Shown here: piece by piece, positions 1-12,639 of the stretch
How positions within the stretch are numbered: position 1 is the stretch's first letter
Layout of the letters: the number at the start of each line of letters is the position of its first letter
Assembly: GCA_029216955.1 (NCBI GenBank)
Contig: JANAVB010044017.1
Location: 5,912,529-5,976,528 of the forward strand
Origin: Iris pallida
Taxonomy: Eukaryota; Streptophyta; Magnoliopsida; Asparagales; Iridaceae
DNA length: 64,000 nt
Reading direction: 5' to 3'
Notes under the pieces: generated by a model
What the model was told of the DNA's origin: nothing
What the model saw: only the letters and a program-made list of their open reading frames with translations
The model's database searches: none
Translations under genes and position numbers: made by a program

Positions 1-1398
1 TTAAAGCTAAGTACATTTCATAGAAAATGATTGAACATGTGCTTGTGTCAAGTGTATATAGGGTGTACAAGCATTCTCTAACTATACAAGATCATCTAAT
101 CATGTTAAAAAAATCATTACAATCGAAGAAAATATCAAAAACGGACAAAAACGGGCAGAAACGGGCAAAAACAGACTAAAACAGCATAAAACGGCATACC
201 GACGGTATACCGGCCTAAAAACAGAAAGTTTCTGGTGCAAAAAATGGCATACCGGCGGTATACTGCGGTATACCGGCGGTATACCGGTTTTTCAAACAGC
301 AACAAAATTCAGAATTTTGCCAAAACTTGTTTCGGCCATAAAAACTTCGTTTTAAATCGAAATTCGGATTTTCAAAAGTCAAAATTGAATAGAATTGAAT
401 TTCCTACAACATGGAAGTATTAGTTTTCACAAATCAAAACATTTGATAGATCAATACCTCAAAATACTCCCAAACAGAGGTTATCGGGACACCGAAACGG
501 GTTCCGATTGCCACCAAACTCAAAATCCATGATATACAAACTATGTGAGGGCCTCATATATGTATATGTGACCAAGATCCATGATGGTAACACTAGTATC
601 ACTCTTGATACCAAGTTTTCTACTAAGTCCATATTGGATTTTAACAGAAAATCAAAACCTTGTTTAAACAAATTTTGAAAACATGCATATATACGAGAAT
701 CATAAGGAAAACATATTTTTCAAAATGAGTTTAGAACAATTCTAAGCATTTACTACCAAGGGAAATAAAATGATAACAAAAACATTTTTGTTCAAGATTT
801 GGCAAGATGTACTTGCCTAGGTTAAGCTCCAAGCCTAATCTTCTACTCCACCACCAAGAGGGGTACGAAACCACACTCTAGGCCTCAAGGCCAAGCCCTT
901 GGCAAGCTCCAAGGAGGAGAGAAGGGAAGAAGAAATGAAAAAAGAGTGAAGAGAATGAAAAGAGAGAGGAGATAGAAAGTGAAATGGTATATATAGAAGG
1001 GGGAATTAATCTTAGCCGTCGGATCGTGATCCATGTGAAGATCTAAGTCAATCCTAACCATCAAAACAAAACCAAATATCCAATGGATAATAGGGTGCAT
1101 CTACACTATTCACGAAAATATTTAAATACTATTCATCAAAATATCCAAAACACTATTCACGAAAATATCAAAAATACTATTCATGAAAATATCTGAAATC
1201 GAAAATATCTAAAATATGGAAAATCTGTCTGGACGGTATGCCGTCGGTATACTCCGGTATACTGGCGGTATGCCGGCCAAGAAGAAAATCGATAAGTTAG
1301 AAAAAAATTTAAAGCATTACGAAAACTAAGAAAATACGAAATAAGCTACAAAATACGTATCCGTATATAAATACCGATACTGTGAGACGAGTCTCACA
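1..1398 (-). mobile_element. 3' LTR (partial) of LTR element A
   Basis: This stretch repeats 4298-5712 almost base for base, so it is the second LTR of element A, cut by the window edge. Read on the minus strand the LTR begins TGTGAGACTCGTCTCACA (1381-1398). A TATA-like stretch lies at about 987-996, followed in the minus direction by a pyrimidine-rich CT tract. That promoter position is why I orient the element on the minus strand. Short CGG/GTATAC palindromic units occur at about 190-292 and 1230-1275. The short reading frames in it are products of the repeats and resemble no protein. Confidence 0.85.
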
Positions 1399-2383
1399 AC
1401 TCTCCACAACTTAAAAATAAATTTTGTCCTCGAAATTTCCTAAATCTAGTCAAGCATGAAAACCAAACCAAAGAGCTGAAAAATCATATCAATCAAAACA
1501 AAGCATGGCATGTTGGTAAGATAAAGACAACAGTAATATAAGTAAATGCGTAAGCAGTAACACAACCACAATCAAGAAGGGATGGAGGCATATGAATAAA
1601 TATGTCTCCTGAGTCAGTTGAGTAGGTGCAGGCCTACGCTGACTCCACAACTTAGATAAAAGTCAATTCTCAAAATAAGCCGGTACCAATGACTTAATCC
1701 AAGACATGACTCTACCCAGGACGTATCTTCGTAGTCGATACCAATGAAGTTATCACATACCTCGACTACGAAGACAGAAGAGTGGGACGAGAAACTCGCC
1801 AAATATGCGTAACCCAAGAGATAATTAAGAGTGGAAGCAGAATAGGACAATACCTACAACATAATCGCCCTCGGCCAAAACCTGCTATAACATACCAAAC
1901 TCTGCCTGTCCACGTCTCGGAACTGCTGCTCTAACCGGCTGCTGCTGAAATGTTACCTGAGCTATATACTGCTGGACTACCGGGGTAGCCGGTGAAGCTG
2001 GACTCTGGCAGGACTGACCCTACTGTCTGATCAGGCTGAACTGACACCTCCACCCTCGGGTCATCTCTGAACTCTGCCCCTGAATGCTGAGACTGATCCT
2101 CCATAACTGGCCTAACAGAAGATTGCTGACTGCCATCGACAAAATCCAAACAAGATGATCGGAAGGATTAAGAACAGTACCCTTGAAAGTTAAAAGGACA
2201 CAAGGATCAAATCGAGGGAACATGAAAGATCAACGATCAAGGCAGATATCAGGTCAAAGGATCAGAGATATAGAATAATACGAAGGATATCAATAAAGGA
2301 GAATTGTGACTGAGATATCTAAACATCAGTAACCCCCATATATATGATAAATCAGACCTTGCATGGGCCACCACTAAAAACTA
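1399..2383 (-). mobile_element. Degenerate internal domain of LTR element A
   Basis: Only 985 bp separate the two LTRs of element A, far too little for gag-pol. In sense (minus) direction it holds a primer-binding site (2354-2373), then a Q/S/P-rich stretch at about 1931-2149 that may be a gag N-terminus remnant. It ends in the TTTCGAGGACAAAATTT-like sequence that commonly closes plant Gypsy internal domains, plus a short purine tract next to the 3' LTR (1400-1412). No protease, reverse transcriptase, RNase H or integrase motif is present. The same layout recurs in element B at 58104-58841. I infer a non-autonomous Ty3/Gypsy derivative; the parent lineage (Tekay/Del-like) is a guess. Confidence 0.75.
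2354..2373 (-). other. Primer-binding site, tRNA-Ile type (element A)
   Basis: On the minus strand, 10 nt inside the 5' LTR, the sequence TGGTGGCCCATGCA occurs. From memory of plant tRNA-Ile(AAU), whose 3' end is GCATGGGCCA plus CCA, this is a 14-nt exact complement. The match weakens after that point. The tRNA sequence was recalled, not searched. Confidence 0.65.
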
Positions 2384-3184
2384 TGTCATGCCCCAGAACC
2401 AGAATACTGGCAAGTAGGGACGGACCAGGCCAGCTACGTATACCAAAGTACTCCAGTACTCCGAAATAACGTATAAGCTGTATAGACGGGGGTTACTACT
2501 ACAATCCAACAGGCAATCCTGGGTCAAGCAATCCTAGGTATCTCAATCACAGGCAGTAAACAATGTACAAGAAGTAAGATCAACTGGAATATAAAATAGT
2601 AAAGCGTCCCAAACTATCATATATCAATGATCATGAAGCTAGTAATACAGAGTGAAGACTAGCAAGAGTAATAGTCATACATGATAAGCTCTAGCTATAG
2701 TCTAGAATACGCAAATCATGTTCTGGTCCGTAGGCTAAATGTCAAGTCCAAAACACGAGCTAAACACGTGCTCGGAGGCTAAACGCCACAAAAATAATGT
2801 ACATAACTAGTGGGAGAATGAAATAAAAAACCCACTAAGGTACTCTGGTGCTCTGGGTAATCACCATCAAGTGGAAGGTACGGAAGATCCTCCGGGCTCC
2901 TCTATCAGATCTGGTCAATGTAAAACCAGTGGGGTCAGACCCCCAATAGCAAGTACCACAAAGGAAGCCAAACTATGAACTAAAACCAGCATGCAAATCA
3001 TAGCAACGGATAGAGACAGAAATAAATAAAAGCAAATCGAGACTCGTGCGCTACCAATGCACTTATCCCGAGAATAGAAAAGACAATAAGTAAAGCAACA
3101 TGTAGCATAAAGTAAAGGACATGTGACGTAATGTAAACTGTGTACATGTAAGGAAAAGGAAGCATGTGAACATGAAATATAAAC

Positions 3185-3375
3185 TAGACATGTGAGCATG
3201 TTAAGTAACCAGAACATGTGAGCATGTTATGTAACTGGAGCATGTGAGCATGTCATGTAACTGGAGCATGTGAGCATGTCATGTAACTGGAGCATGTGAG
3301 CATGTCATGTAACTGGAGCATGTGAGCATGTCATGTAACTAGAGCATGTGAGCATGTTAAGTAACTGAGACATAT
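3185..3375. repeat. 26-bp minisatellite in LTR A
   Basis: About seven tandem copies of a 26-bp unit built around CATGTGAGCATGTCATG and AACTGGAG, with few substitutions between copies. The outer copies are more diverged than the central ones, as expected from unequal exchange. Confidence 0.9.
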
Positions 3376-3441
3376 GAGCATGTAAGATACTATATAGAAC
3401 GACAAATGGTAAGATGACTTAGGAACTATTCCGAAACCCAA

Positions 3442-3480
3442 GTTACAACCCGTAAACCAAACAAGGACCGGGGTTGTAAC
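3442..3480. repeat. Conserved 10-bp-stem hairpin in LTR A
   Basis: GTTACAACCC and GGGTTGTAAC form a perfect 10-bp inverted repeat around a 19-nt loop. The same sequence occurs in the solo LTR (about 52646-52686) and twice in each LTR of element B. It has therefore been retained across subfamilies that differ greatly elsewhere. Confidence 0.75.
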
Positions 3481-5712
3481 TCTTCTCCTGAACAGAACTT
3501 TAGTATCTAATCATTTATCGACAAAAGTGAAGCATAAACAAAGATGTACTGAAATAAACAAATTCGGACACTGCCTAGACAAACTAGACTAGACTGGACT
3601 TCATACAATAGTCACGGCCAAGCAATGAGTACGGCTTTATACATTAGCTAACTAGGGTTGTCACAATCCTAATTACTAACAAATGCAAGTCTGAGAATTC
3701 CAAGTCCGGTTACCTGCCTGCTGCCACCTATTGGTCATGCCGGAAAGTTATTACAAGTGTGACTTTGTGCTCCCACGCGACGGTGAAGCTGGGAGAGTGC
3801 TCATCTCGACGGATAGCTCCAAACCCTTAAATTAATGTTATAACGACCTAGACCAAAGGCAACAGGTAACTGGAAAATCCTCCCCACCCATGTTCTAATG
3901 ATCAATCTAGTTATATAATCCTTACCATTTTCTTGGATTCTGGGTGTGGCATTCCGCAGAATCCATCCTAAACATGAGACATGCAAGACTGGACAAAAGC
4001 GAGAATGTGCACCATAACAAGCCACAACAAGAAAACATAATAAATTGGAAGCTGGGAGTGCGCTACGACGAGCCACTATAGGGAGTGCGCCATGACAGGC
4101 CACTATCATGTAAGCAAAGAAAGACATGTACAAGAGTGCACCACGACGGGTCACTATCTAGTAAGCAAAGGAGACATGTAAGAAAAGTACGCCACGACGG
4201 GCCACTATCATGTAAGCAAAGAAGGCATGGCAACAATTAACATAACTTGTAAGAAAGAATCTATCAAAGACATATCATGGCATGTGGGAAATAATAATTA
4301 AGCTAAGTACATTTCATAGAAAATGATTGAACATGTGCTTGTGTCAAGTGTATATAGGGTGTACAAGCATTCTCTAACTATACAAGATCATCTAATCATG
4401 TTAAAAAATCATTACAATCGAAGAAAATATCAAAAACGGACAAAAACGGGCAGAAACGGGCAAAAACAGACTAAAACAGCATAAAACGGCATACCGGCGG
4501 TATACTGCGGCATACCGACGGTATACCGACCTAAAAACAAAAAGTTTCTGGTGCAAAAAACGGCATACCGGTGGTATACTGCGGTATACCGGCGGTATAC
4601 CGATTTTTCGAACAGCAACAAAATTCAGAATTTTGCCAAAACTTGTTTCGGCCATAAAAACTTCGTTTTAAATCGAAATTCGGATTTTCAAAAGTCAAAC
4701 TTGAATAGAATTGAATTTCCTACAACATGGAAGTATTAGTTTTCACAAATCAAAACATTTGATAGATCAATACCTTAAAATACTCCCAAACAGAGGTTAT
4801 CGGGACACCGAAACGGGTTCCGATTGCCACCAAACTCAAAATCCATGATATACAAACTATGTGAGGGCCTCATATATGTATATGTGACCAAGATCCATGA
4901 TGGTAACACTAGTATCACTCTTGATACCAAGTTTTCTACTAAGTCCATATTGGATTTTAACAGAAAATCAAAACCTTGTTTAAACAAATTTTGGAAACAT
5001 GCATATATACGAGAATCATAAGGAAAACATATTTTTCAAAATGAGTTTAGAACAATTCTAAGCATTTACTACCAAGGGAAATAAAATGACAACAAAAACA
5101 TTTTTGTTCAAGATTTGGCAAGATGTACTTGCCTAGGTTAAGCTCCAAGCCTAATCTTCTACTCCACCACCAAGAGGGGTACGAAACCACACTCTAGGCC
5201 TCAAGGCCAAGCCCTTGGCAAACTCCAAGGAGGAGAGAAGGGAAGAAGAAATGAAAAGAGAGTGAAGAGAATGAAAAGAGAGAGGAGAGAGAAAGTGAAA
5301 TGGTATATAGAACGGGGAATTAATCTTAGCCGTCGGATCGTGATCCATGTGAAGATCTAAGTCAATCCTAACCATCAAAACAAAACCAAATATCCAATGG
5401 GTAATAGGGTGCATCTACACTATTCACAAAAATATCTAAATACTATTCATCAAAATATCTAAAACACTATTCACGAAAATATCAAAAACACTATTCATGA
5501 AAATATCTGAAATCGAAAATATCTAAAATGTGGAAAATCTGTCTGGACGGTATGCCGTCGGTATACTCCGGTATACTGGCGGTATGCCGGCCAAGAAGAA
5601 AATCGATAAGTTAGGAAAATTTTTAAAGCATTACGAAAACTAAGAAAATACAAAATACGCTACAAAATACGTATCCGTATATAAATACCGATACTGTGAG
5701 ACGAGTCTCACA

Positions 5713-7931
5713 TTAACTCGGTATTCTACAAACGACATTGGCACCAGATTAAGTATGACATTCTTCAGATTGTAGATGATTTCTTCCGATCGGGTAAACT
5801 TCTTACTGAATTAAATCATACATTCTTGACGTTAATTCTAAAGAAGGATGGGGCAACTGCCCTTGGCGATTTTCGTCCCATCGCTTGCTGCAATTTCTTG
5901 TATAAAATAATATCGCAAGTTATGTGCGGGCGGATGCAAAATATCTTGCAAGGATTAATTCGGAGAACCAGACGGCATTTATAAAAGGCAGATCTATTAC
6001 GGAAAACTGCCTTCTGGCACATGAAATGGTGCGTGACTTCAACAAAGCTGGAGGAAAAAAAAGGTTGCATAAAGCTTGACCTACGGAAAGCATATGATAT
6101 GGTGAACAGGGATTTTTTGTGTGCAGTATTGCTCGCCATGGGGTTCGACACTTGGTGGGTGGACAGGATCAAAACTTGTGTCTCTAACCCGTCTTTCTCT
6201 ATCCTTATTAGAGGTCAGCCTCATGGTTACTTCGGCAGCAACAGAGGGCTTCGTCAGGGAGACCCATTGTCCCCTTATTTGTTCACTATAGTCATGGAGT
6301 ATTACACGTGCATAATGGATATGGCAGTATGCCAGGGGAGTATTGTTCCACTTTTTTGCAGAGTCAGTCCGAGGATCTCGCACCTTATCTATGCAGACGA
6401 TTTATTGGTGTTCGTTGAGCCGAATGAGAAAAGCATCAGGGCACTCAACATGCTTCATGAAGATTTCGGGGAGATCTCAGGACTTCGTCTCAACAAGGAG
6501 AAAAGCAGGATATACTTCAACAAGGATTGTCCTAGGCAGGAGCACTGGGCGACACTGCTAGGCATTGACAAGGGAGTTCTGCCAGTACGGTACCTGGGAC
6601 TTCCTTTGTCGATCAACTATGTGAGAGGTTCCGATTGTCAGGGACTGGTCCAATATGTCTATAAAAGATTAGAAGGGTGGCAGTCATAAATCTTATCATT
6701 CGGAGGGCGGATTGAACTAGTGCGGTCCGTCATTATGGCTATTGCTAACTATTGGCTGCAGGCACTCTATGTTCCAATGGGTACTATACAACAACTTGAA
6801 AAACTTTGCGCAAACTTTGTTTGGAAAGGAGGGCTTCACTCGATCAAGTGGGAAGACCTGTGTCGACCTAAAGAAGAAGGAGGTATTGGCCTCCAGAATT
6901 TGCGGGTTCTGCGGGAAGTGGCCATGCTCAAATTAGCATGGAAATTCCTACAGGGACAGTCGAATTGGGCCAAATGGACCAGCAACAGATATCTCAAAAA
7001 TAATAATTTCTGGGTTCAACAGATGGATAACAACTTCACAGGCACATTCAAGAACATATTGAGACTTCGACCAATGCTAAAAAGCCTCATTAGCCGGGTA
7101 ATTCATGATGGGAAAAGAACGAGTTTGTGGCTCGACCCGTGGCTGAATCATCAGAGTCTAGTAGATCATCTTGGGTGGCCGTCGTTTGAGCTAATCGGTA
7201 GCCAGGAGGGGCTTGATGCGTTGATCCAAGGAGGGGAATGGCGGGTTACTAACCGCCAGGTAGGCGTATTGCTCCGGGAAGACATTACAAGAGTGCAGCT
7301 GAACACCCAGGTGGACAGCGACCGTTGGTGGTGGGATGGGTCCAATGACGGCGAGTTTAGCGGTAGGGAAGCTTATGAGCACCTTAGACCTAAACAAACG
7401 CCAATAGGGTGGACAGATATCGTGTAGGCGAAGGGAGCAGCGAACAAGATGCATCTCTGTTTGTATAAAGCCATCAATGATCGGCTCCTAACTCGGGATA
7501 GATTAGAACGATTTGGTATACAAGTACCAAGCTTGCAGTGCGTACTTTGCGGAGCAGAAATGGAATCTCGGGATCACCTATTCTTTCAATGCCTAGCCTC
7601 GAGTTTTATCTGGCAGGCAAGCAGAGTCCAAATAGGTATTGCAACCTCGTCCAGAGATGGATTACACAGTATTTTTGAAGAAATTGCAGCTATTAAAAAT
7701 AGAAGTCAATTGAAGTACCGGCAAGCCCGTCTGAGATTACTTGCGTCAGTATGGCATGTCTGGCGAGAAAGGAATAGACGCATATTTGAGGGGAAGGCAA
7801 TCTCCTTGGCTGGAATACTCAAAAACATTGAGTACGACCTTCGAGTTCTGGGGGATTAACTGTATTTGTTAGCTCAGTCTGAGGATTGTATTTTGTAATT
7901 CTGATATTTTTTCAATAAAGTACCTGTTCTT

Positions 7932-7934
<3 letters not shown>
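5713..7934 (+). pseudogene. L1-type LINE ORF2 remnant (RT and zf-RVT)
   Basis: This is the 3' part of a plant L1-like LINE ORF2, cut at its 5' side by element A. Conserved reverse-transcriptase blocks read in order: LNHTFLTLI, DFRPIACCNFLYKI, KLDLRKAYDMVNRDF, SNRGLRQGDPLSPYL and the catalytic YADDLLVF (about 6390). The thumb region follows, then a C-terminal zinc-finger-like block with CVLCGAE, DHLFFQC and VWRERNRRIF (7449-7859). It is dead: two compensating frameshifts lie near 5958 and in the A-run at about 6053-6062, and in-frame stops occur at 6687 and 7425. Endonuclease and ORF1 are not in the window. AATAAA at about 7913 is followed by a TA array rather than poly-A. Confidence 0.92.

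Positions 7935-8004
<70 letters not shown>
7935..8004. repeat. (AT)n microsatellite at LINE 3' end
   Basis: A pure AT dinucleotide array of about 70 bp starts about 16 nt after the LINE's AATAAA. It takes the place of a poly-A tail. Confidence 0.95.
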
Positions 8005-8007
<3 letters not shown>

Positions 8008-8315
8008 GATTCACTCTATTTTAATGTCCAATAATGAATAATTACAAAAAAAGAAAAATACAATGTATATAAAAATTTGATCAAATATTAGGAAAAGAAA
8101 AATGATTTTAGTGGTGATCCCATTCAGGCTTCTGTGTTAAACGTGCACTTTCTCCGGCACAAAACTTTTCTCCCAAGCCTCACCAATTCTGTGTCTTCTT
8201 TTTCTCCGCCTCCAACCCCAAAAACTCACAAGATTTATTTTCTAGTCCCTATCCCACCTCCTTTAATTTATTTCTAGTCTCTCTCTCTCTCTCTCTCTCT
8301 CTCTACATATATATT
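8005..8315. other. Non-coding stretch with CT microsatellite
   Basis: I see no gene. The pyrimidine-rich sequence around 8130-8300, ending in a (CT)n run at 8276-8304, resembles a plant promoter or 5' leader. A possible splice donor (AAAAG|GTACAC) lies at 8624/8625. A distant 5' untranslated exon of the LRR gene is possible but unproven. Confidence 0.35.
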
Positions 8316-8557
8316 TAGGCTAATTCTAGAAACACTTCAAATTTTACTTGAAATTAGTCTATTATGACTGCCAAATTTTCCAAGTTTTATTTGGTATTAG
8401 TCCATTAGAACTGCCAACAAAGTTAGCAGTTTTAATATTAAAAAGGTCAGTTTATCTTAATGTTTAAATATTTTAGAACGGTCAACTCTGTCGGCAGTTA
8501 TATTTTATGTTAGGACTGCCAACGAATAAAATTTGAAGTGTTTTTAGGATTAGCCTA
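8316..8557. mobile_element. MITE with 31-bp terminal inverted repeats
   Basis: Both ends read TAGGCTAATYCTARAAACAC and continue into TTCAAATTTTA in inverted orientation, with two mismatches over 31 bp. It is 242 bp with no coding capacity. The flanks are AT-rich and agree at 6 of 8 positions, so the superfamily is not settled. Confidence 0.8.
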
Positions 8558-8625
8558 TATTTATTGCTGCTTCCATTTTCCTTTCTCCCAAAGAAGAAAC
8601 CCTCATCCAATCTGGCGGAGAAAAG

Positions 8626-8668
<43 letters not shown>

Positions 8669-9296
8669 TATATAATATATATGAAATTTGTCTTATTTTT
8701 CTGCTTTTCTATGAATATTACTTGATTTTTTTGATCCATGGAAGGCTTGTACGAAGGAAAAAAAGGGGGAGTTTCTAAGGAATTATTGGTGATTCTGGAT
8801 GGCTTGGTTGGTGTGGGTGTGTATATGATGATATAAAGATTGCATTTTTGTTAAAGTTTTGGTTAATGGGTTGTTTTTTAATGCAAATATGGATTCGAGT
8901 GAAGACTAGAACGTAATTTTGTTAGAATTTGATGTTTTGATAAATTTTTGGATCAATGGAAGGTTTGTATGTATATAATGATGCGTAGGGGATGATGGGT
9001 CTTGAGATTTTTCGGGACATTTTGAATTATGTTGAGGGATTATTGATGAATCTTGATGGCAATGGTTCTTAATAGCGCAGACTGGAATAAAGGGATTTGA
9101 GGATTTATTGTTGTTGGTGTTGGCTGGTTATGTATTTTCTATGCATTATATTTGTCTTGGGGATAATTGCCGTTGATATATTTAAATGTACTAATTCATG
9201 GTTGGGTTGATTGGAAGATTGATCCTTGTTTTGATCGAGGTAGGATATGTAGGATTAAATGCTTAATGAGGAAATTGTATTTGTATGTGTTGTTTC
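8558..9296. other. Non-coding stretch with CA microsatellite
   Basis: It contains (CA)n at 8629-8665 and two loosely similar stretches around 8735 and 8950 sharing GATCMATGGAAGG. No gene is evident. Confidence 0.5.
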
Positions 9297-9299
9297 TGA

Positions 9300-9680
9300 G
9301 AGCATTATTAGTGGATGGTGCTCAAAATTTCATCTTGAGGCCCAACATTTTGAAAAAAGGTAAATGTAGAATGGGTTGGGTTTGTATGAGAATAGTAGAA
9401 AATGATAAATGAGCTTACAAAGATTGTGTGGTCAAAAATTAATGTGGGGAAAAATGTAAATCTAGAATTGGGCTTCAACTTGGGACTTACTATTCTACAA
9501 AATGATTTCCTACCTTCTGAATCTAGAAATTCCCAGGCCCAATCTATAGCTCCTGTGGATGGTTTGGACCTGAAAATCTAGACATTGAATCCTAGGATGG
9601 GTCTTACTAATCTACAAAATGAGCTCTTACATTCTAAATCTCGAATCTAGAAAATGGGTTGGGCCTTACTAATGATGCTC
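9300..9680. mobile_element. Harbinger/Tourist-like MITE
   Basis: The ends are GAGCATTATTAGT and ACTAATGATGCTC, inverted with one mismatch. They are flanked by TGA on both sides (9297-9299 and 9681-9683). A 3-bp TSD fits PIF/Harbinger elements, although TAA/TTA is more usual. The 381-bp body repeats GGGCTT/CAACTTGG-like segments and has no ORF. Confidence 0.65.
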
Positions 9681-9683
9681 TGA

Positions 9684-10390
9684 GAGGTTGTTGGAGCAGA
9701 TGAATCCGAGCAAGAGGCATATATCCCTTTTGACTGTTCTAGATAGGTTCTTTGGATGTTAGGATTGGTTATTTGGTTAAGTAAGGGATGACTGGTGTCC
9801 TCATATTGGCTTTGGATGACTTAAAGATATTTTGATCATGGTGTATATTAGGAGTTTCGATGTGCAAAAGATTTTTATTTTTGTTTGTTGATCTTTACTT
9901 TTCATGGAAAGAACTGATTTTTTCTGTAGAAATTTTGTTTGTCACTGTTGTGCCATTACGAAGGCCTTCGTTGGCATGAATAATTTACTATGCGAGTGAA
10001 GTTAACTATGGCCAATAAGTTGGCTGGTTGAATGGAGAAACCTAACTAGAATCATGACAACAATCTTATCAGGTCACATCCCAAAACTTCTTAATGGATC
10101 TATCGGAAACATAGCTGTGCAATGCAAAGAAGTCTTTCCAAAACTTCTTTCCTTGCAATTGAGCTTGCCTTCAAGGAGCTTAGCTCCTTCAGTAAGTTGA
10201 AACCCAAGTATATTGCACAGCCATATCAACCCCAGCTTATGAGGATCTAAAGTATGTTAAACCCAGTTTCTCAAGATGCGCAAACCTATAAGAAACCAAA
10301 GGTGAAGCTGTACATTGAAGAAACAATTATGTGATGATCAATTCTTGCTAGATGGCTTTCCCGTGAATCATACCATGTGAGTATAGCAAC
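9684..10390. other. Non-coding stretch
   Basis: AT-rich sequence with no recognisable gene or element boundary. Confidence 0.5.
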
Positions 10391-10398
10391 GACATGAT

Positions 10399-10620
10399 CA
10401 GGGCCGTTTCTGACATTCTGAGGGCCCTGTACAAATACTAAAAATGACCATTTTTTAATCAATCTAAAAAAGGGATTTTTTTTTTTTCCTGACATTCTAA
10501 AGGATATGTTACTGCAGTTTCTTAAAAATAAAAAATAGGAAGGCCTAAATCTAAAATTGGAGATTTCAAATTAGTAATATATATGGAGGTTAAAAATTTT
10601 GGAGCTCAGAAATGGCCCTG
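10399..10620. mobile_element. hAT-type MITE (222 bp)
   Basis: The termini are CAGGGCCGTTTCTGA and its near-inverse TCAGAAATGGCCCTG. They are flanked by a perfect 8-bp TSD, GACATGAT (10391-10398 and 10621-10628). CAGGG ends with an 8-bp duplication are diagnostic of the hAT superfamily. No coding capacity. Confidence 0.92.
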
Positions 10621-10739
10621 GACATGATGACAGCTAGCTTTTGACCCATATTATTGTGGTTCGTTACTTCCTATCAGCTCATCTCCAATTTGACAATAGC
10701 AACTACTATGTCCTTTTCTTCAGAAAAAGGCTAGTTAAA

Positions 10740-11080
10740 GAGATTAGATTTGCTGAATGAGAATGATTAGATTAGCCATGGAATACATTGAATGGTAAGA
10801 TAAGAATGATTGTATTCCTTGGAAGTTGGAGATCTTGCAATTGAGAATATGATGAGACAAAATCATCGCAAGGTGGTTTGGACATGTACAACATAGACCA
10901 ATAGACACACCAATTAGGCGGAGCAATAAAATATTTGTCAAAGGAGCTGTTAGAATTGTGGTTACAACTAACCAAACTAAAATTGAGGGTTTGAAGAAGG
11001 ATATGGTTTATCTTAATGTTTGATTTGAGTTGACCCTTGGCAGAGCCGCAGAGATGAATAGAAGCAAAGGATTAAAATCT
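10740..11080 (+). pseudogene. RTE-type LINE ORF C-terminal remnant
   Basis: Conceptual translation across several frames gives the sequence typical of the C-terminus of plant RTE LINE proteins: ARWFGHVQHRPIDTPIRR near 10866-10920, then a LKKDMVYLN-like block near 10990-11015 and an AGRAEW-like remnant near 11040. Stops and frameshifts abound. Neither the RT core nor the endonuclease is present. Confidence 0.7.
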
Positions 11081-11620
11081 GAATTGTGTCAAAAGCTTTC
11101 TTGATATAACTACTATATCCTTCTTTTCGTCTGAATCCATGTTTCTTTTGGTCTACCCCTACTCCTGACATCTTCTTCAACAATAAACTTCTCATGCTAT
11201 GGGAAATTATGATTGTGCATTTTCTCCCATTATGTCTTATATTGGATACAAAATAGTACTTGATTTCAATGTCAACTGAAAATTTGAGAGTTCAGCTTGG
11301 CTTAGAGTTAAATAGAATCGTCGAATGAGTAACTTACTTTCAAATTTTATTATCCTCGTCAGAATATTCAAATCACTAACCATATATTTACTATTGGTAT
11401 TATTGATTCCAAAATTTCCAGTATTACTATAATATGGTTTTCGTTACAATTTAATTTGAATGTACTTATTCCTTTGTCGGTAATCGACTTAAATTTGGTT
11501 TGTACTTCATATTAATTTCTATATTTGGGATGATATCGTAAACGTCCAACCATCTATGTTGACATGGACACAAAAAAATGGTGCCCGTATTCATATCATG
11601 TTTGTACCCGTATTTGTGTC
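11081..11620. other. Non-coding stretch
   Basis: No gene seen. The CCCGTATTCAT/GTGTCCGTATT motifs near 11582-11625 resume after the solo LTR at 14361. They are pre-insertion target sequence split by the LTR. Confidence 0.5.
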
Positions 11621-11692
11621 CGTATTGTTGGTGTTTTCACTTGCTTTTAGGAACTTTTAGACCCATATTGGAAAACCACCATGGTGTATATC

Positions 11693-12423
11693 CAAGGTTG
11701 TAAAAGGCGCTAGGCGTCAGGCGGGCGGCCACCCACCGCCTAGCGCCTAGGCCGCCTAGGCGGCGTCTAGGCGGCCTTCTAATATTAGGCGGTCGCCGCA
11801 TATAAAAAAAAATATAGGAATTGAAACTATGCTTAAGTAAAAAATTATACCCCAAATTCAAATCCTCTCATAATAACTAAACATAGTCAAATTCATAGTT
11901 ACTGTTACTGTCCACTTCCAATATAATGAAGAAGAAAAAGAAAAAGAAAAAAAAATAATGAAGAAAATGTTGCTATGCACAAAAACCAAATGTTACTGTT
12001 ACTGTTACTATCCATTTTTCTATTTCACTGAGTCACATTTCTCTTCCACTGACTCACACTTCACGTGAACATTAATGAAGAAGAAAAAGAAAAAGCAAAG
12101 TCAGAAGAAGAAGAACTGAAGAAAGAAAAAGAAGACTGAAAAAGAAAAAGAGTGAGAAGAAGAAGAAGAAGAAGAAGAGAAGAAGCCCTAACCTGGTTGC
12201 TCATGCTGCTGCGTCTTCTTCTTCTGCGGGCCGCTGCGTCGTCTTCTTCTGTTGCTGCAAAACGACTAGGCGGTCGCCCCACCGCCTCGAGCCGCCTAGG
12301 CGGCCGCCTAAGGTCACTTTTCTAGTCGGACCGCTTGGGATCCGATTCTCGACGGAATCTTGGGCGGCACCTGGCCGCCCAGCGCCTAGGCGGCGCCACC
12401 TAATCCCGCCTTTTAGAACACTA
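11693..12423. mobile_element. hAT-type element rich in GCCTAGGCGG
   Basis: Left end CAAGGTTGTAAAAGGCG; right end, inverted, TAGTGTTCTAAAAGGCG. The 8-bp TSD TGTATATC is perfect (11685-11692 and 12424-12431). Both subterminal zones are packed with GCCTAGGCGGC units; the centre is GAA-rich. No transposase. It is nested in the solo LTR. Smaller relatives lie at 14576-14819 and, as an end fragment, at about 33575-33634. Confidence 0.88.
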
Positions 12424-12639
12424 TGTATATCTCAATATATAACTATGCTTGTATTGGAGTATGCACATGGGGTAAGGTGGCCCATGTGGGTTGATTTTCC
12501 TAGAGGGTTAAGTTTAAATCACAAGGAACAAATCTTTGTTTTGTCACTCACTTTGGGAATCCATAGAAGCTAAGCCCTGAAGGGGCTAGCGACTCGGACT
12601 CAGGCGAAGGGCGCAAAGTGCCGCTTTGATGGCGCACTT

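Larger units (their letters stand above)
2384..5712 (-). mobile_element. 5' LTR of LTR element A (3.33 kb)
   Basis: On the plus strand it runs from TGTCATGCCCCAGAACC (2384) to GAGTCTCACA (5712), so it has TG...CA ends. Its 4298-5712 part matches 1-1398. A TATA-like box lies near 5303-5310 (minus strand), about 400 bp inside the LTR start. Three repeat blocks sit downstream of it: GTATAC/CCGG palindromic units (about 4490-4605), a GCGCCACGACGGGCCACTATC unit in four irregular copies (4054-4222), and a 26-bp tandem repeat (about 3185-3375). It interrupts a LINE at 5713. Its TSD cannot be checked because the other end lies outside the window. Confidence 0.85.

Noticed and set aside
1931..2223. 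A functional gag gene in element A
   Set aside because: Two short overlapping frames keep only a trace shared with element B (FKGTVL, PVMEDQSQH), with no capsid homology or zinc knuckle.
3185..3375. A CRISPR-like array
   Set aside because: The 26-bp units are head-to-tail without unique spacers and lie in a plant LTR.
1..5712. Plus-strand orientation of element A
   Set aside because: TATA boxes, the purine tract and the primer-binding site all fit only the minus orientation.
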